Shown here piece by piece: positions 52,337 to 62,879 of a DNA stretch of 64,000 bases. Made by a program: the position numbers and the translations under genes. The stretch covers positions 33,563-97,562 of the forward strand of contig JBAKBP010007675.1 of assembly GCA_037953745.1 (NCBI GenBank). The letters run 5' to 3'. The DNA comes from Lithodes maja (lineage: Eukaryota > Arthropoda > Malacostraca > Decapoda > Lithodidae). Under the pieces are notes generated by a model. That model was not told where the DNA came from. It saw only the letters and a list, made by a program, of their open reading frames with translations, and did no database searches. Within the stretch, counting starts at the first letter, position 1. Every line of letters starts with the position of its first letter.

Positions 52337-53180
52337 GTGTTGGTGGTGTAATGGTTTAGGTGCATATGTTCTGGCTGTGGTGTCCAGAGTTCGAATCCCG
52401 GGAGGACCATATGCTTTCATTAGTTAGTGGTGTAATGGTTTAGATGATTATGTTCTGGGTGTGGTGTCCCGAGTTGGAATCCCGGGAGGACCATATGCTT
52501 TCATTAGTTGGCGATGTAATGGTTTAGATGATTATGTTCTGGGTGTGGTGCCCCGAGTTGGAATCCCGGGAGGACCATATGTTTTCATTAGTTGGTAGTG
52601 TAATGGTTTAGATAATTATGTTCTGGGTGTGGTGCCCCGAGTTGGAATCCCGGGAGGACCATATGCTTTCATTAGTTGGTGGTGTAATGGTTTAGATAAT
52701 TATGTTCTGGGTGTGGTGCCCCGAGTTGGAATCCCGGGAGGACCATATGCTTTCATTAGTTGGCGGTGTAATGGTTTAGATAATTATGTTCTGGGTGTGG
52801 TGCCCCGAGTTGGAATCCCGGGAGGACCATATGCTTTCATTAGTTGGTGGTGTAATGGTTTAGATAATTATGTTCTGGGTGTGGTGCCCCGAGTTGGAAT
52901 CCCGGGAGGACCATATGCTTTCATTAGTTGGTGGTGTAATGGTTTAGATAATTATGTTCTGGGTGTGGTGTCCCGAGTTGGAATCCCGGGAGGACCATAT
53001 GCTTTCATTAGTTGGTAGTGTAATGGTTTAGATGATTATGTTCTGGGTGTGGTGTCCCGAGTTGGAATCCCGGGAGGACCATATGCTTTCATTAGTTGGT
53101 GGTGTAATGGTTTAGATAATTATGTTCTGGGTGTGGTGTCCCGAGTTGGAATCCCGGGAGGACCATATGTTTTCATTAGT
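52337..53180 (+). repeat. Tandem array of ten 84-bp tRNA-like units
   Basis: Each 84-bp unit has an A-box-like GGTGTAATGGTTTAG, an anticodon-arm-like TTCTGGGTGTGGTGTCCCGA and a T-arm-like GAGTTSGAATCCCGGGAGG. The GAGTT site recurs at 52387 and every 84 bp to 53143. Unit 1 has the canonical TTCGAAT T-loop; units 2-10 all have TTGGAAT. The acceptor arms pair only partly (TGGT/ACCA). So this is a satellite derived from a tRNA or tRNA-like SINE head, not ten functional tRNA genes. Confidence 0.85.
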
Positions 53181-53545
53181 TTATTCAAGTACATCGGGGT
53201 TTGTAATTGATGATTAATGTTAAGAACGGGGTGTTACTTATTATTAATATTTACATCTATGCTCTATGTTTGCTCTGGGGGATGGGAGGGGTGTGTGTGC
53301 ATCCTTGTATCAGAAACATACATTATATAAACACACACACCCACACAAGAACACACACACACACACCTATACACACACACACACATCGACGTACCGCACT
53401 AACAAAATTGCATACACTGATCTAATATTTTATTACAGGTCACTCACACTTTAATAGTTAAGTCCTACAAACACAAAATAGTCCATGCTCTGAATCACAC
53501 ATACACAATTACACATACATACATACACACACACACACATAGACA

Positions 53546-53580
<35 letters not shown>

Positions 53581-53640
53581 GCATATAAACACACACCCAC
53601 ACAAACACATGCATAGTCTAAACCACACACACACACACAC
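53181..53640. other. Non-coding with AC microsatellites
   Basis: ACAC and ACATACAT repeats at 53330-53390 and 53505-53640. No gene. Confidence 0.5.
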
Positions 53641-53802
53641 AGAAGTATAAGTAAATGGAATCAGTTGGAAGAGGAAGTGGTGTGTGCCAAAAACATCCAT
53701 ATTTTTAAGGCAATGTTAGATCATTGTAACTCAGGAAGCGGGACAATACGAGCCTAAAAAGCTCAACTCCTGTATACTACAAATAGGTAAATACAAATAG
53801 GT

Positions 53803-53862
<60 letters not shown>
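53641..53862 (+). pseudogene. CR1-like LINE 3' fragment running into (AC)n
   Basis: Homologous to the end of the next feature (AAATGGAATCAGTTGGAAGAG..GTGCCAAAAACATCC), then the 3' UTR and CCTGTATACTACAAATAGG with TAAATACAAATAGGTAAAC, merging into about 28 AC repeats (53803-53862). Confidence 0.7.
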
Positions 53863-53864
<2 letters not shown>

Positions 53865-54417
53865 CTTGAAAAAACATATAAACAAATTAGAGAAAGTCCA
53901 AAGGATAGCAACGAAGATGATCCCAAGATTGAAGGAGTTGACATATGAGGAAAGACTTAAGACACTACAACTGCCTACCTTGAAAGAGAGAAGGGAACGA
54001 GGCGACTTAATAACGATGTTCAAGGGAGTAAAAAGTTTGGAACGAGTAGATAGGGAAGATCTATTCGTGAGGGATAATGGAAGGACAAGAGGGCACGAGT
54101 TTAAGCTGAGGAAGGGCAGATGTCGTAAGGACACAAAGAAATTCAGCTTCCCATATAGGAGTATAGAGACTTGGAACAACTTGGAGGAGGAGGTGGTGAG
54201 AGCGAGGAACATTAACATGTTCAAATCTAGGTTGGATAAAAGTAAATATGGAAATAGGGCAACATAAGTTATGATATGTTAGTCCAAAATACTGGGAACT
54301 GGGAATATCCATTACGATACTTGTCTAAGTAAAATGGATTGATTATAAAGTAACTAAGACAGGACAACACGAGCGCTGCTCAATTCCTGTAAACTACAAA
54401 TAGGTAAATACAAATAG

Positions 54418-54477
<60 letters not shown>
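53863..54477 (+). pseudogene. CR1-like LINE 3' end (RT C-terminal region) with (AC)n tail
   Basis: Open frame of about 133 codons: INKLEKVQRIATKMIPRLKE, LTYEERLKTLQLPTLKERRE, RGDLITMFKGVKSLERVDRE, FSFPYRSIETWNNLEEEVV. This is the typical CR1-type RT C-terminus, clearly a different family from the CR1 copies at 32.5, 35.7 and 59.6 kb. 5'-truncated within the thumb. The 3' UTR ends CTACAAATAGGTAAATAC, then (AC)n at 54421-54477. Confidence 0.8.
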
Positions 54478-54478
<1 letters not shown>

Positions 54479-54599
54479 AGATATAAACTCCCCCTGCCAG
54501 CTGATGTTACTGACAAAAATAAAATACAAATGTTGGCCCCGCAGCTAAAGAACTTTGAACAATGCTTAAAATGTGTCCTCCTTGTGTGGTGATGAAATG

Positions 54600-54900
54600 T
54601 GGGAGGAATGTGTGGTGGTGGTGGTGGTGGTGGTGGTGGGAGGAATGTGTGGTGGTGGTGGTGGTGGGGCTGGTGGTGGTGGTGGTGGTGGTGCTGGTGG
54701 TGGGAGCAATGTGTGGTGGTGGTGGGAGCAATGTGTGGTGGTGGTGGTGGTGGGAGCAATGTGTGGTGGTGGTGGGAGCAATGTGTGGTGGTGGTGGTGG
54801 TGGTGGGAGCAATGTGTGGTGATGGTGGTGGTGGTAGCAATGTGTGGGAGGAATGTGTGGTGGTGAATGTTGTTGTTGTTGGTGGTGGTTGTTGGTGATG
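54600..54900. repeat. GGT/GTGGTG minisatellite
   Basis: Variable numbers of TGG triplets separated by GGGAGCAATGTGTGG or GGGAGGAATGTGTGG. Produces spurious Gly/Val/Trp ORFs on one strand and Pro/His/Thr ORFs on the other. Confidence 0.95.
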
Positions 54901-55456
54901 ATGGTGATTGTTGTTGGAGATTATCACCGTCGTCTGTCTGTCTGTTTTATTGGCTGTAAACAAGATACCGGTATCTCCCGAAATTTGGTGGTCAGCTATA
55001 AAATGCGCCAAGGAAGAAGTGATTCAATACGATCCAGAGATTTTTACGAAATTTGGTGAGCAGATATGATAAATATCTCGCCTTAAGCCCCTATGCCCTC
55101 AATTAAGGACCCACAACCAAACATGTAAGCCTTTTGATATGGACAACTACAATGTAAAATATGCACACATAATCAATTCCAAACCGTATACTTTCAAAGT
55201 TTAATATACAGTACGTCTAGCTCGGAATATCAACATTGCCTTTAACCCGAGTCCTTGCAAAACAAAAGACATATTCAGGCACGTGCATTCTCTCTCTTTC
55301 TCCCCCCCCCCCCTTCTCTCTCTCTCTCTCTCACACACACTTGGCAGGTTGCTTCTCAAAGTTTTACTCAATATTTTCTCAACAACATACGAGGAATCTC
55401 TAGCCTTAGTCACCACAGGAACAGAAAAACATTATTGGATTAGTCTGACCTGGCTT

Positions 55457-55501
<45 letters not shown>

Positions 55502-55729
55502 TGTATATAATTTTATTTTAAAGAAAGAATGTGAGTGTGGGTGTATAAATGATTAATCGAAACAAACACTATCCTAAATTGGTATACATACACACACACA
55601 ACTACCGGTACTGTATTTAAGTACGTGCCATTATGTGGCACACACACACACACACTTACAGGGCTTGTTTGCTGTTGAGGTATAAGTGCCCACCAACCAA
55701 TTAGCCCACTTATCACAAACCACCCCCAT
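54901..55729. other. Non-coding, microsatellites
   Basis: CT/CA repeats at 55289-55340, (AT)n 55458-55498. No gene. Confidence 0.5.
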
Positions 55730-56070
55730 TAATTACCATCACCACCACATTTAACAGCCATAAACACCATCAACCACAACAACTACCCCAACACTACCAT
55801 CCTCGCAATCACCATCACCACCAACAATCTTCAACCAATATCACCAACAACAGCCGTATTAACCACAACTACAACCATCTACTACTACTACCATCTCGCA
55901 ATCACCACCACCATCAAAAATCATGACCCCCCACCACCAACAGTACCATCCTTGCAATCACCACCACCACCAACACCATCACCACCACAAATCACCAACC
56001 GCCACCACCAACAAAAACATCAACAGCAGCCGTACTAGCCACAACAACAACAACCAACCCACTATCCCCA
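55730..56070. repeat. ACC/CAACA degenerate minisatellite
   Basis: ACCACCACCATC- and ACAACAAC-type triplet repeats on the plus strand, compositionally the mirror of 54600-54900. Confidence 0.8.
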
Positions 56071-56340
56071 CCCCCTATATACTGTAGTTCATGTTGGTCA
56101 AAGGGGTGTTATTACTCCCGCCACCCTGTCATTTGCCGCACCTTACACACTTAGTCGGTCTGTTTATAGGGAGTGTGTTTAGTACCCGGAGCTGTCACAC
56201 TACTGCTCAATCATATACTGGGTTATTCAGTCTGTCCTGGCACGCTAACTTACTTTCTTAGTTTTTTTCTTCGTTAATAGTGCCTACAATACAGTACACA
56301 ACTACACAAACACACGCTCACACTATCTATCTATTTATAT

Positions 56341-56345
56341 ATACA

Positions 56346-56429
<84 letters not shown>

Positions 56430-56490
56430 ACTAAATATATACCGTACATAAACAAATAACCAAAAAAATATATATATATATATATATATG
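56341..56490. repeat. (TA)n microsatellites
   Basis: Two TA runs, 56346-56418 and 56468-56488. Confidence 0.95.
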
Positions 56491-56635
56491 AACTACTCTC
56501 CCCCGACCCCAACCCTCGGATCAGACGCCTCTCTCCTTATTGGCATGTACTATTGGTCTTGTTTATTGGGACGTCATAATGGCTGGGGTTGGTAAATATC
56601 CAGATCACAGGCGATACCACACACAGAGAGAGAGA

Positions 56636-56636
<1 letters not shown>

Positions 56637-56712
<76 letters not shown>
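56637..56712. repeat. (TG)n microsatellite
   Basis: About 38 uninterrupted TG repeats. Confidence 0.97.
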
Positions 56713-56713
<1 letters not shown>

Positions 56714-56790
56714 CTTAATAGACGATAGGTGCGACGAACGAACCGTTTGAGGATCATGACGCGTTTTAGTAGTTTCTTCTGGCTATCATA

Positions 56791-56901
56791 AGACGATTTT
56801 AAACAGCTTAGGAAGGATCTTAGGGAATCAAAAGGGTAAAGACTATTTCAATTACCCCTCTGACTCCCATATACTCTTCCTAATCTAAAGAAAAATCGTC
56901 T
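56791..56901. mobile_element. Small MITE, 111 bp, AGACGATTTT termini
   Basis: Inverted termini AGACGATTTT and AAAATCGTCT enclose CAGCTTAGGAAGGATC..GGGTAAAG..CTTCCTAATC. Related copies lacking clear termini are at 57105-57195 and about 23670-23760. No ORF. Confidence 0.65.
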
Positions 56902-57769
56902 AATAATACCCAGAAAACCGAAAAGAAATGAGTCATCGAATATCCAACAGTAAATAAATACAATAGGCCTACTCCATCAGGCTCTTAGATGCCTTAGATA
57001 TTCATTTGTGGATTTCCTGCACAATCGACAACAAAGAATCTATAATTATTGGTGTCCTAAGTTCATAGTCAGAGAGTTAATGCATCCCATGGTTATAGAC
57101 AATTTATACAGCTTAGGAAGGATCAGTAGAAATGAAAAGGGTAAAGTCTGTCTCAATTATTAACCCTCTGATTTCCATATACCCTTTCTAATCCAAATAC
57201 AACAGGTCTCATACATATTTCTGGTTTTCCTCTTTTATCACTTTAACATGACACTATACTTACTTATCTGCGTCTTGAAAAATAGTTGATTCTGGATTGT
57301 TACCTGGAAAGACAGAGACACACATTAATATACGTTAGTCAAATAATACATGGGATAGTATACAGTACATGACTCTCTAAAACAAATTAACAGTGTAGTT
57401 TATTATGCAGTCACTTATTACATCTGATATAGTCAACTGACTTAGAAGAAACATCCATCCATCCCTAGCACTACACTCCATCCCTCCACTCATCCATCCA
57501 TCCATCTACCGATCCATCCATCCCTCCACTCATCCATGCATTCATCCATCTACCGATCCATCCATCCCTAGCACTCCACTCCACCCTCTCCCTTTCCTCT
57601 AGAGCCACCCATCAATCCATCCACCCATCCACGGTACCACGCATGGTGGTAGCATTGGAACCACGACAGTCACTTGTGTAGGCCTCTGTGACGTCACTGA
57701 ATGACTCTTGTACCGTCTCCCAAGCTAAATATGGTGTTCTAACAGGATCAGTATATTACGTTTTCCACC
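56902..57769. other. Non-coding, nothing recognised
   Basis: MITE-related copy at 57105-57195; CATCCATCCATC-type repeats 57450-57610. No gene. Confidence 0.4.
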
Positions 57770-58045
57770 TAAAATGTAAAGTGACATGGATAAACAGACA
57801 TAATATATAGTGTGACAGGACCCTAGTCTATTTGCTAAAGTTGTTATTTGTTGCATTTGAAGATTATATATACGGCTATGAGGTAGTATATAGCCGACGT
57901 CGCTTCAAATTTTACCGCGGAAATGCGATGATATTTTTGTCCACCTAATTACCTAATATGTAGAGTAACGTCGATTGATATCGGTAATGTTATTGTAGTA
58001 GGACCCAATCTAATATGTTAGCATTGTTATTTGATATATGTGTAG
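57770..58045. repeat. Diverged tandem duplication, about 185-bp period
   Basis: 57770-57865 and 57950-58045 align with scattered differences: AAATGTAAAGTGACAT / ATATGTAGAGTAACGT, ACAGGACCCTAGTCTAT / AGTAGGACCCAATCTAAT, AGTTGTTATTTGTT / CATTGTTATTTGAT. Confidence 0.6.
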
Positions 58046-58685
58046 TTTATATGAAGAGATATTTCGATGGTGTTGGTGATTTTCGATACGTCGGTCGGGA
58101 GAAAAGGTATGCCTAAACGGATTCTCGTTTATCCCTTGCTCAACTTCCTTTAAATTCACGTAGTTTGCCTCTGACACTCATCAACTTTCACCCAGTAATG
58201 GCGTGTGAGGGTGTATAAAGGCCTAGGGGATGTGGAGAGATGATTTGTATAAGTATATGGCCAGCTAGAGGGAACATAGATTTCTACGAAGCTAATGTTG
58301 GTAGTGGGGAGAGAAGAACGGACGGTGGTGCCCTTTGACGGCCAGAGAGAACACTATAGCGGAGCCTATGTCAACAAACAAGCTAAGATGGTATACGAAT
58401 ATTTCACTAAATATTCGCTTATAGAATAATCAACGTTATTCCGACAACTATATCTTATATTATGACGTTACCATGGTTGAGCGTGAAGTCACAAAATACA
58501 AATAATTAATAGAAGTCTGTTTAGTGCTTTTTAGAAGCCTTTATGTATAGGAGTTTAAGAATTCGGTGCGTCTACCTTCTATGTTACTATACCGTGCACC
58601 CATCCATCCATCCCTAGCACTCCACTCCACCCTCTCCCAATCCTCTCAAGCCACTCTCTTTTACAACTGAATCAGCTTCCCTTCC

Positions 58686-58723
<38 letters not shown>

Positions 58724-58970
58724 ACATGTTGCCTCTCATCCCCTCTCTCTGTGTGTGTGTGTGTGTGTGCGCTTTTGTTGTCCTGTGTGTGTATATACAG
58801 TATGCTTTCGTGTTGTTTGTGTGTGTATACAGTATATATATACTGTATATGCTTTCACTCTATGTTTGTACGTGTGTGTGGGTGTGCTCTAGCTCTCTCA
58901 CTCGCTCTCCCTCAAGCACCCTAGTTCTAAAGCCCCTCTTGAACTTGTTGAAAGCTCTCAACCCAAGAAT
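58046..58970. other. Non-coding with CT/TG microsatellites
   Basis: (CT)n at about 58688-58722, (TG)n at 58751-58768, and a palindromic ACAGTATATATATACTGTAT at 58829. Nothing coding. Confidence 0.4.
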
Positions 58971-59250
58971 GATTTTTTTTTTGTTTTTTTTTTGTTTTTT
59001 TAATATTCCAACTACTCCCTCTCGGGCATAGGCTGATAGCCTTTACACTCTACCGCTGAACACGGTGAGGCCCGTGAGGTCTTGTTCCAGTCTAGGGAGT
59101 GAGACATGCAAAGCACCCATTCACGGCTCGAACCCAACTCCATCTCTGAAGCTGCTTCGCCCCTGCGCTTCACAGTCTCACTCCCCAGGCTCGGACCCTC
59201 AATCTCAGAACGCCACCTATTGAGCAATTAACTCACTAGGCATTGCCCCC
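58971..59250 (-). mobile_element. Poly(A)-tailed tRNA-like SINE
   Basis: A T-rich run at 58971-59000 would be the poly(A) tail on the minus strand. The head at the right reads (minus strand) GCCTAGTGAGTTAATTGC, an A-box-like sequence, and GAGGGTCCGAGCCTGGGG, a B-box-like sequence. No target duplication identified. Confidence 0.5.
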
Positions 59251-59254
59251 CCTG

Positions 59255-59475
59255 TAGCATATTTTGAATATGGGAATATTCATACAGTGCTATTTAATCA
59301 GGGAACAATGAGGGTATTTTGTTTTGGCGTTTCGGTGTGCTGTGGTAATGCACTGAAACTAGGTACAGCACAAATTCCATCCCAATAATGTCTTCCCATT
59401 GACATACTGGGATTCGAACCCGGGTCCATTGGATCACCAGTCCAGTGGCAAGACCACTCTGCCACACCTCCCCTA
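59255..59475 (-). mobile_element. tRNA-headed SINE-like unit, Thr(GGT)-like
   Basis: Minus strand from 59475: GGGAGGTGTGGCAGAGTGG, then an anticodon arm TGGA-CTGGTGA-TCCA (anticodon GGT), then CCCGGGTTCGAATCCCAG. The D, anticodon and T arms can fold; the acceptor arm does not. A body without coding potential follows to about 59255. Confidence 0.6.
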
Positions 59476-59604
59476 ATACTAAGTACTTATATTCAGGTCT
59501 TCATTTTATGGGGAGGCTTAATATACAGGTCTTCATTTTATGGGGAGACTTAGCATCAAAAAAGCTTACCAAAGGTTTATTCATAGTCATCTTGTATTCT
59601 TCTC

Positions 59605-61105
59605 CAATTACCGTCCCATTAGTCTCACATCAATCATAGGAAAGTTGCTAGTCTATTATTGCTAGGAAAATTAGAAGCCACTTAGACAAATTTAACTTAA
59701 TAAATTCTTCTCAGCATGGATTCACTCAGGGACGTTCTTGCCTTACTAATTTGCTTAGCTTTTTCTCAGAGGTATATGAAGCAGTAGATAGTGACAAGTC
59801 ATATGATATTATTTATTTAGATTTCAGTAAAGCTTTCGACAGAGTCCCTCATGAGAGATTGATGAGAAAGGTTGAGGCACATGGAATAGGAGGATCGTTG
59901 TTGGGATGGATAAGGTCATGGCTAATTGGTAGGAAACAGAGAGTCAGCATAAATGGTACCAAGTCAGAGTGGGGAGCAGTCAAAAGTGGTGTCCCCCAGG
60001 GATCGGTATTAGGTCCCCTGTTGTTTCTTATATACATAAATGACCTAGATTTAGGTATAACTAGTAGGATAAGTAAATTCGCAGACGATACTAAAATGGG
60101 GAGATCAATTGATTCAGATAGCGATATAGAGTGCCTCCAAAGGGATCTAGATACCTTACATGAATGGTCAGTAAATTGGCAGATGAAGTTTAACATTGAC
60201 AAATGCAAGGTATTAAAGCTAGGGAAGATGCATACAAATGTTAAATATAAACTAGCTAATTTAGAATTAGAAAATTCAGACTGTGAGAAAGATCTAGGTG
60301 TGTTTGTTAGCAATGATTTGAAGCCTAGAAAACAGTGTATAAGCGTTCGTAATAAGGCAAACAGGATTCTCGGGTTCATCTCAAGGAGTGTGAGTAACAG
60401 AACTGCTGATGTTATCTTAAAACTTTACTTGTCATTAGTGAGACCCCATATGGATTATGCTGTCCAATTTTGGTGTCCTTATTACAGAATGGACATAGAT
60501 TCATTGGAGAGTACAGCGTAGAATGACAAAAATGATCCATAATATTAGAAATCTTTCATATGAAGAAAGGTTGAAGAAATTAGGTTTACATTCGTTAGAG
60601 AGACGCAGAGTTAGAGGGGATATGATAGAGGTGTTCAAGTGGGTTAGTGGGATTAACAAAGGGGACATGACAAATGTACTAAAGCTCAGTGATAGCGAAA
60701 GAACTCGTACCAATGGTTTCAAATTAGATAAATTTCGTTTCAGAAAAGATATAGGCAAATATTGGTTTGGTAACAGAGTTGTAGATGGGTGGAATGGACT
60801 ACCAAGTGCTATAGTGGGGTCTAAAACGGTAGGGAGCTTTAAGATAAAATTGGATAAGCATATGGACGAGAAGGGTTGGGTGTGAAGGGGGATCAGCCGG
60901 GTTGGGCCAATCAGCACTCTGCATACCCCCATAATCCTGCGTTAATCTCTAACCGTTTTGGTAAGATGATCCTCAGGGTATTAGAGTGTTGAGCCTATAA
61001 TTGGGCTTTGTAATTGAACTGGGGTTGTGTGGGACAGGGATCTGCCTTGCTTAGGCCAATCAGCTTTCTGCAGACTCCCATTTTCTTATGTTCTTATGTT
61101 CTGAA
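59605..61105 (+). pseudogene. CR1-like LINE copy 3, 5'-truncated, two frameshifts
   Basis: Homologous throughout to copy 2 at 35728-37492 but in the opposite orientation. It starts at NYRPISLTSIIGKLL. A 2-base deletion near 59650 and another near 60510 (LERVQRRMTK site) break the frame. Between them, 59751-60521 carries YLDFSKAFDRVPHERLM, SGVPQGSVLGPLLFLIYIND and KFADDTKMG. From 60523 the C-terminal region runs to the stop at 60885. The 3' UTR ends in TTATGTTCTTATGTTCT. Confidence 0.88.
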
Positions 61106-61119
61106 CAAAAGCTTAGTAT

Positions 61120-61535
61120 AAGCCTCCACTTAACGTTAGTAACATTAACATATGTAAACGATTACATATTATACGTCTAAACAAATGCTAAGTATACTCC
61201 ACCACTTAACGTTAATAACATTAACATATGTAAACGATTACATATTATACGTCTAAACAAATGCTAAGTATACTCCACCACTTAACGTTAGTAACATTAA
61301 CATATGTAAACGATTACATATTATACGTCTAAACAAATGCTAAGTATACTCCACCACTTAACGTTAGTAACATTAACATATGTAAACGATTACATATTAT
61401 ACGTCTAAACAAATGCTAAGTATACTCCACCACTTAACGTTAGTAACATTAACATATGTAAACGATTACATATTATACGTCTAAACAAATGCTAAGTATA
61501 CTCCACCACTTAACGTTAGTAACATTAACATAACT
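61120..61535. repeat. 76-bp tandem repeat, about 5.5 copies
   Basis: Unit with CTTAACGTTAGTAACATTAA at 61129, 61205, 61281, 61357 and onward; contains palindromic TAACGTTA and AATCGTTTAC-type motifs. Begins right after the CR1 3' tail. Confidence 0.95.
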
Positions 61536-61546
61536 AATAGATTAAA

Positions 61547-61936
61547 TATATTAACTTTGTGTATACAGTATATCAATATATTAACTTTGTGTATACAGTA
61601 TATCAATATATTAACTTTGTGTATACAGTATATCAATATATTAACTTTGTGTATACAGTATATCAATATATTAACTTTGTGTATACAGTATATCAATATA
61701 TTAACTTTGTGTATACAGTATATCAATATATTAACTTTGTGTATACAGTATATCAATATATTAACTTTGTGTATACAGTATATCAATATATTAACTTTGT
61801 GTATACAGTATATCAATATATTAACTTTGTGTATACAGTATATCAATATATTAACTTTGTGTATACAGTATATCAATATATTAACTTTGTGTATACAGTA
61901 TATCAATATATTAACTTTGTGTATACAGTATATCAA
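61547..61936. repeat. 30-bp tandem repeat, 13 perfect copies
   Basis: Unit ATTAACTTTGTGTATACAGT followed by ATATCAATAT, repeated without change. The 30-bp length keeps all frames open, so the ORFs across it are artefacts. Confidence 0.97.
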
Positions 61937-62151
61937 TTGATTTTTGTTTTGTCATTTTTGGACTGTCACATATCACCATATGCACATATTTGAATACAAG
62001 GTACTAAAAAAACATGAAGAAATATAATATCTTCAACTGGAATAACTGAGGAAATTATAAAGAAAGAGCAATGAATACAGACAACAGTGAGATAAAAATA
62101 CAAAATGTACAAAAATTAATAGGAGTGTGTAGTTTATGAATAATGCATAGT
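61937..62151. other. AT-rich spacer
   Basis: No feature seen. Confidence 0.3.
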
Positions 62152-62575
62152 GGTTGTTGTTGTTGTTGTTGTTCCCCAAGCTGCCTGGCCGAACAGCCCC
62201 AAGGCCCTGAGCAAGGCCAAGGCCATAACCGAGCGCCCCCACAGAACCCTCCCCGCCAACCACAATAAAGCCTGGGTGACCGAAGCCACTCCATGGCGGG
62301 GAGCTGAGGAGGGTGCGGAAATGCTCGGGAAACCAAAGCCCCACCCAGGGCCCTGTGTCCCTCAGCAATTATGAAGAGAAAGTTGAGGGGCAAGGGAAAA
62401 ATGTGACGCTTTGGCTTCCAATCTTGGTAGATTGGGAGGTCAATCCACGTTAGAGACGCCGTCACTTGAGATCTAGAAAATATATAAGTAAAAGGAACAG
62501 TCAGAGTAAGCTATGGGTATGGCAGAGATTGCTCAGTTCTCACTCGGATAGACCAGCCCATCACCACATGACTAG
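62152..62575 (-). mobile_element. SINE copy 2, partner of LINE A
   Basis: Reverse complement of the SINE at 21289-21716 over its full length, with TTGTTGTTGTTG (tail) at the left and GACCAGCCCATCACCA (5' end) at the right. Differs at scattered positions. A clear target duplication was not found. Confidence 0.9.
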
Positions 62576-62879
62576 AACCCAATCCTCTCAGCATCAGCTA
62601 GGAAAGGCCCTAGAAAGCCGCCTTTGGCGGGGGGATAGCTCCCCTATTTCAACCCTTTTCGGGGTTGGGCACCCGCCCTGCATAGTGGTAATGACCCTAT
62701 GCAATACCTCTCCCTCTCACTCTCTCTCTCTCTCTCATTATGGATTTCAGAACTGAATATTGAATGATATTGAAGCCATGAAATACAGAACACAGAGCCC
62801 ACATTACGTTAAACAATATTTGTATGTTTTCAGTTTTAGTATTATGTAAAAGATGTACAATGTATTTATTTTATGAATT
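62576..62879. other. Non-coding spacer
   Basis: CT repeat at about 62703-62737; nothing else recognised. Confidence 0.35.

Noticed and set aside
52629..53018. 129-codon repetitive ORF
   Set aside because: Lies in the 84-bp tRNA-like array (28 codons per unit); not a protein.
52337..53180. CRISPR-like array or a cluster of ten functional tRNA genes
   Set aside because: There are no variable spacers and the DNA is eukaryotic; nine of ten units have a disrupted T-loop and acceptor arms pair poorly.
54394..55011. His/Pro/Thr-rich and Gly/Trp/Val-rich ORFs
   Set aside because: Translations of the GGT/GTGGTG minisatellite and AC repeats on opposite strands.
61481..61993. ORFs of 127-151 codons on both strands
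   Set aside because: Product of a perfect 30-bp repeat; the open frames are automatic.
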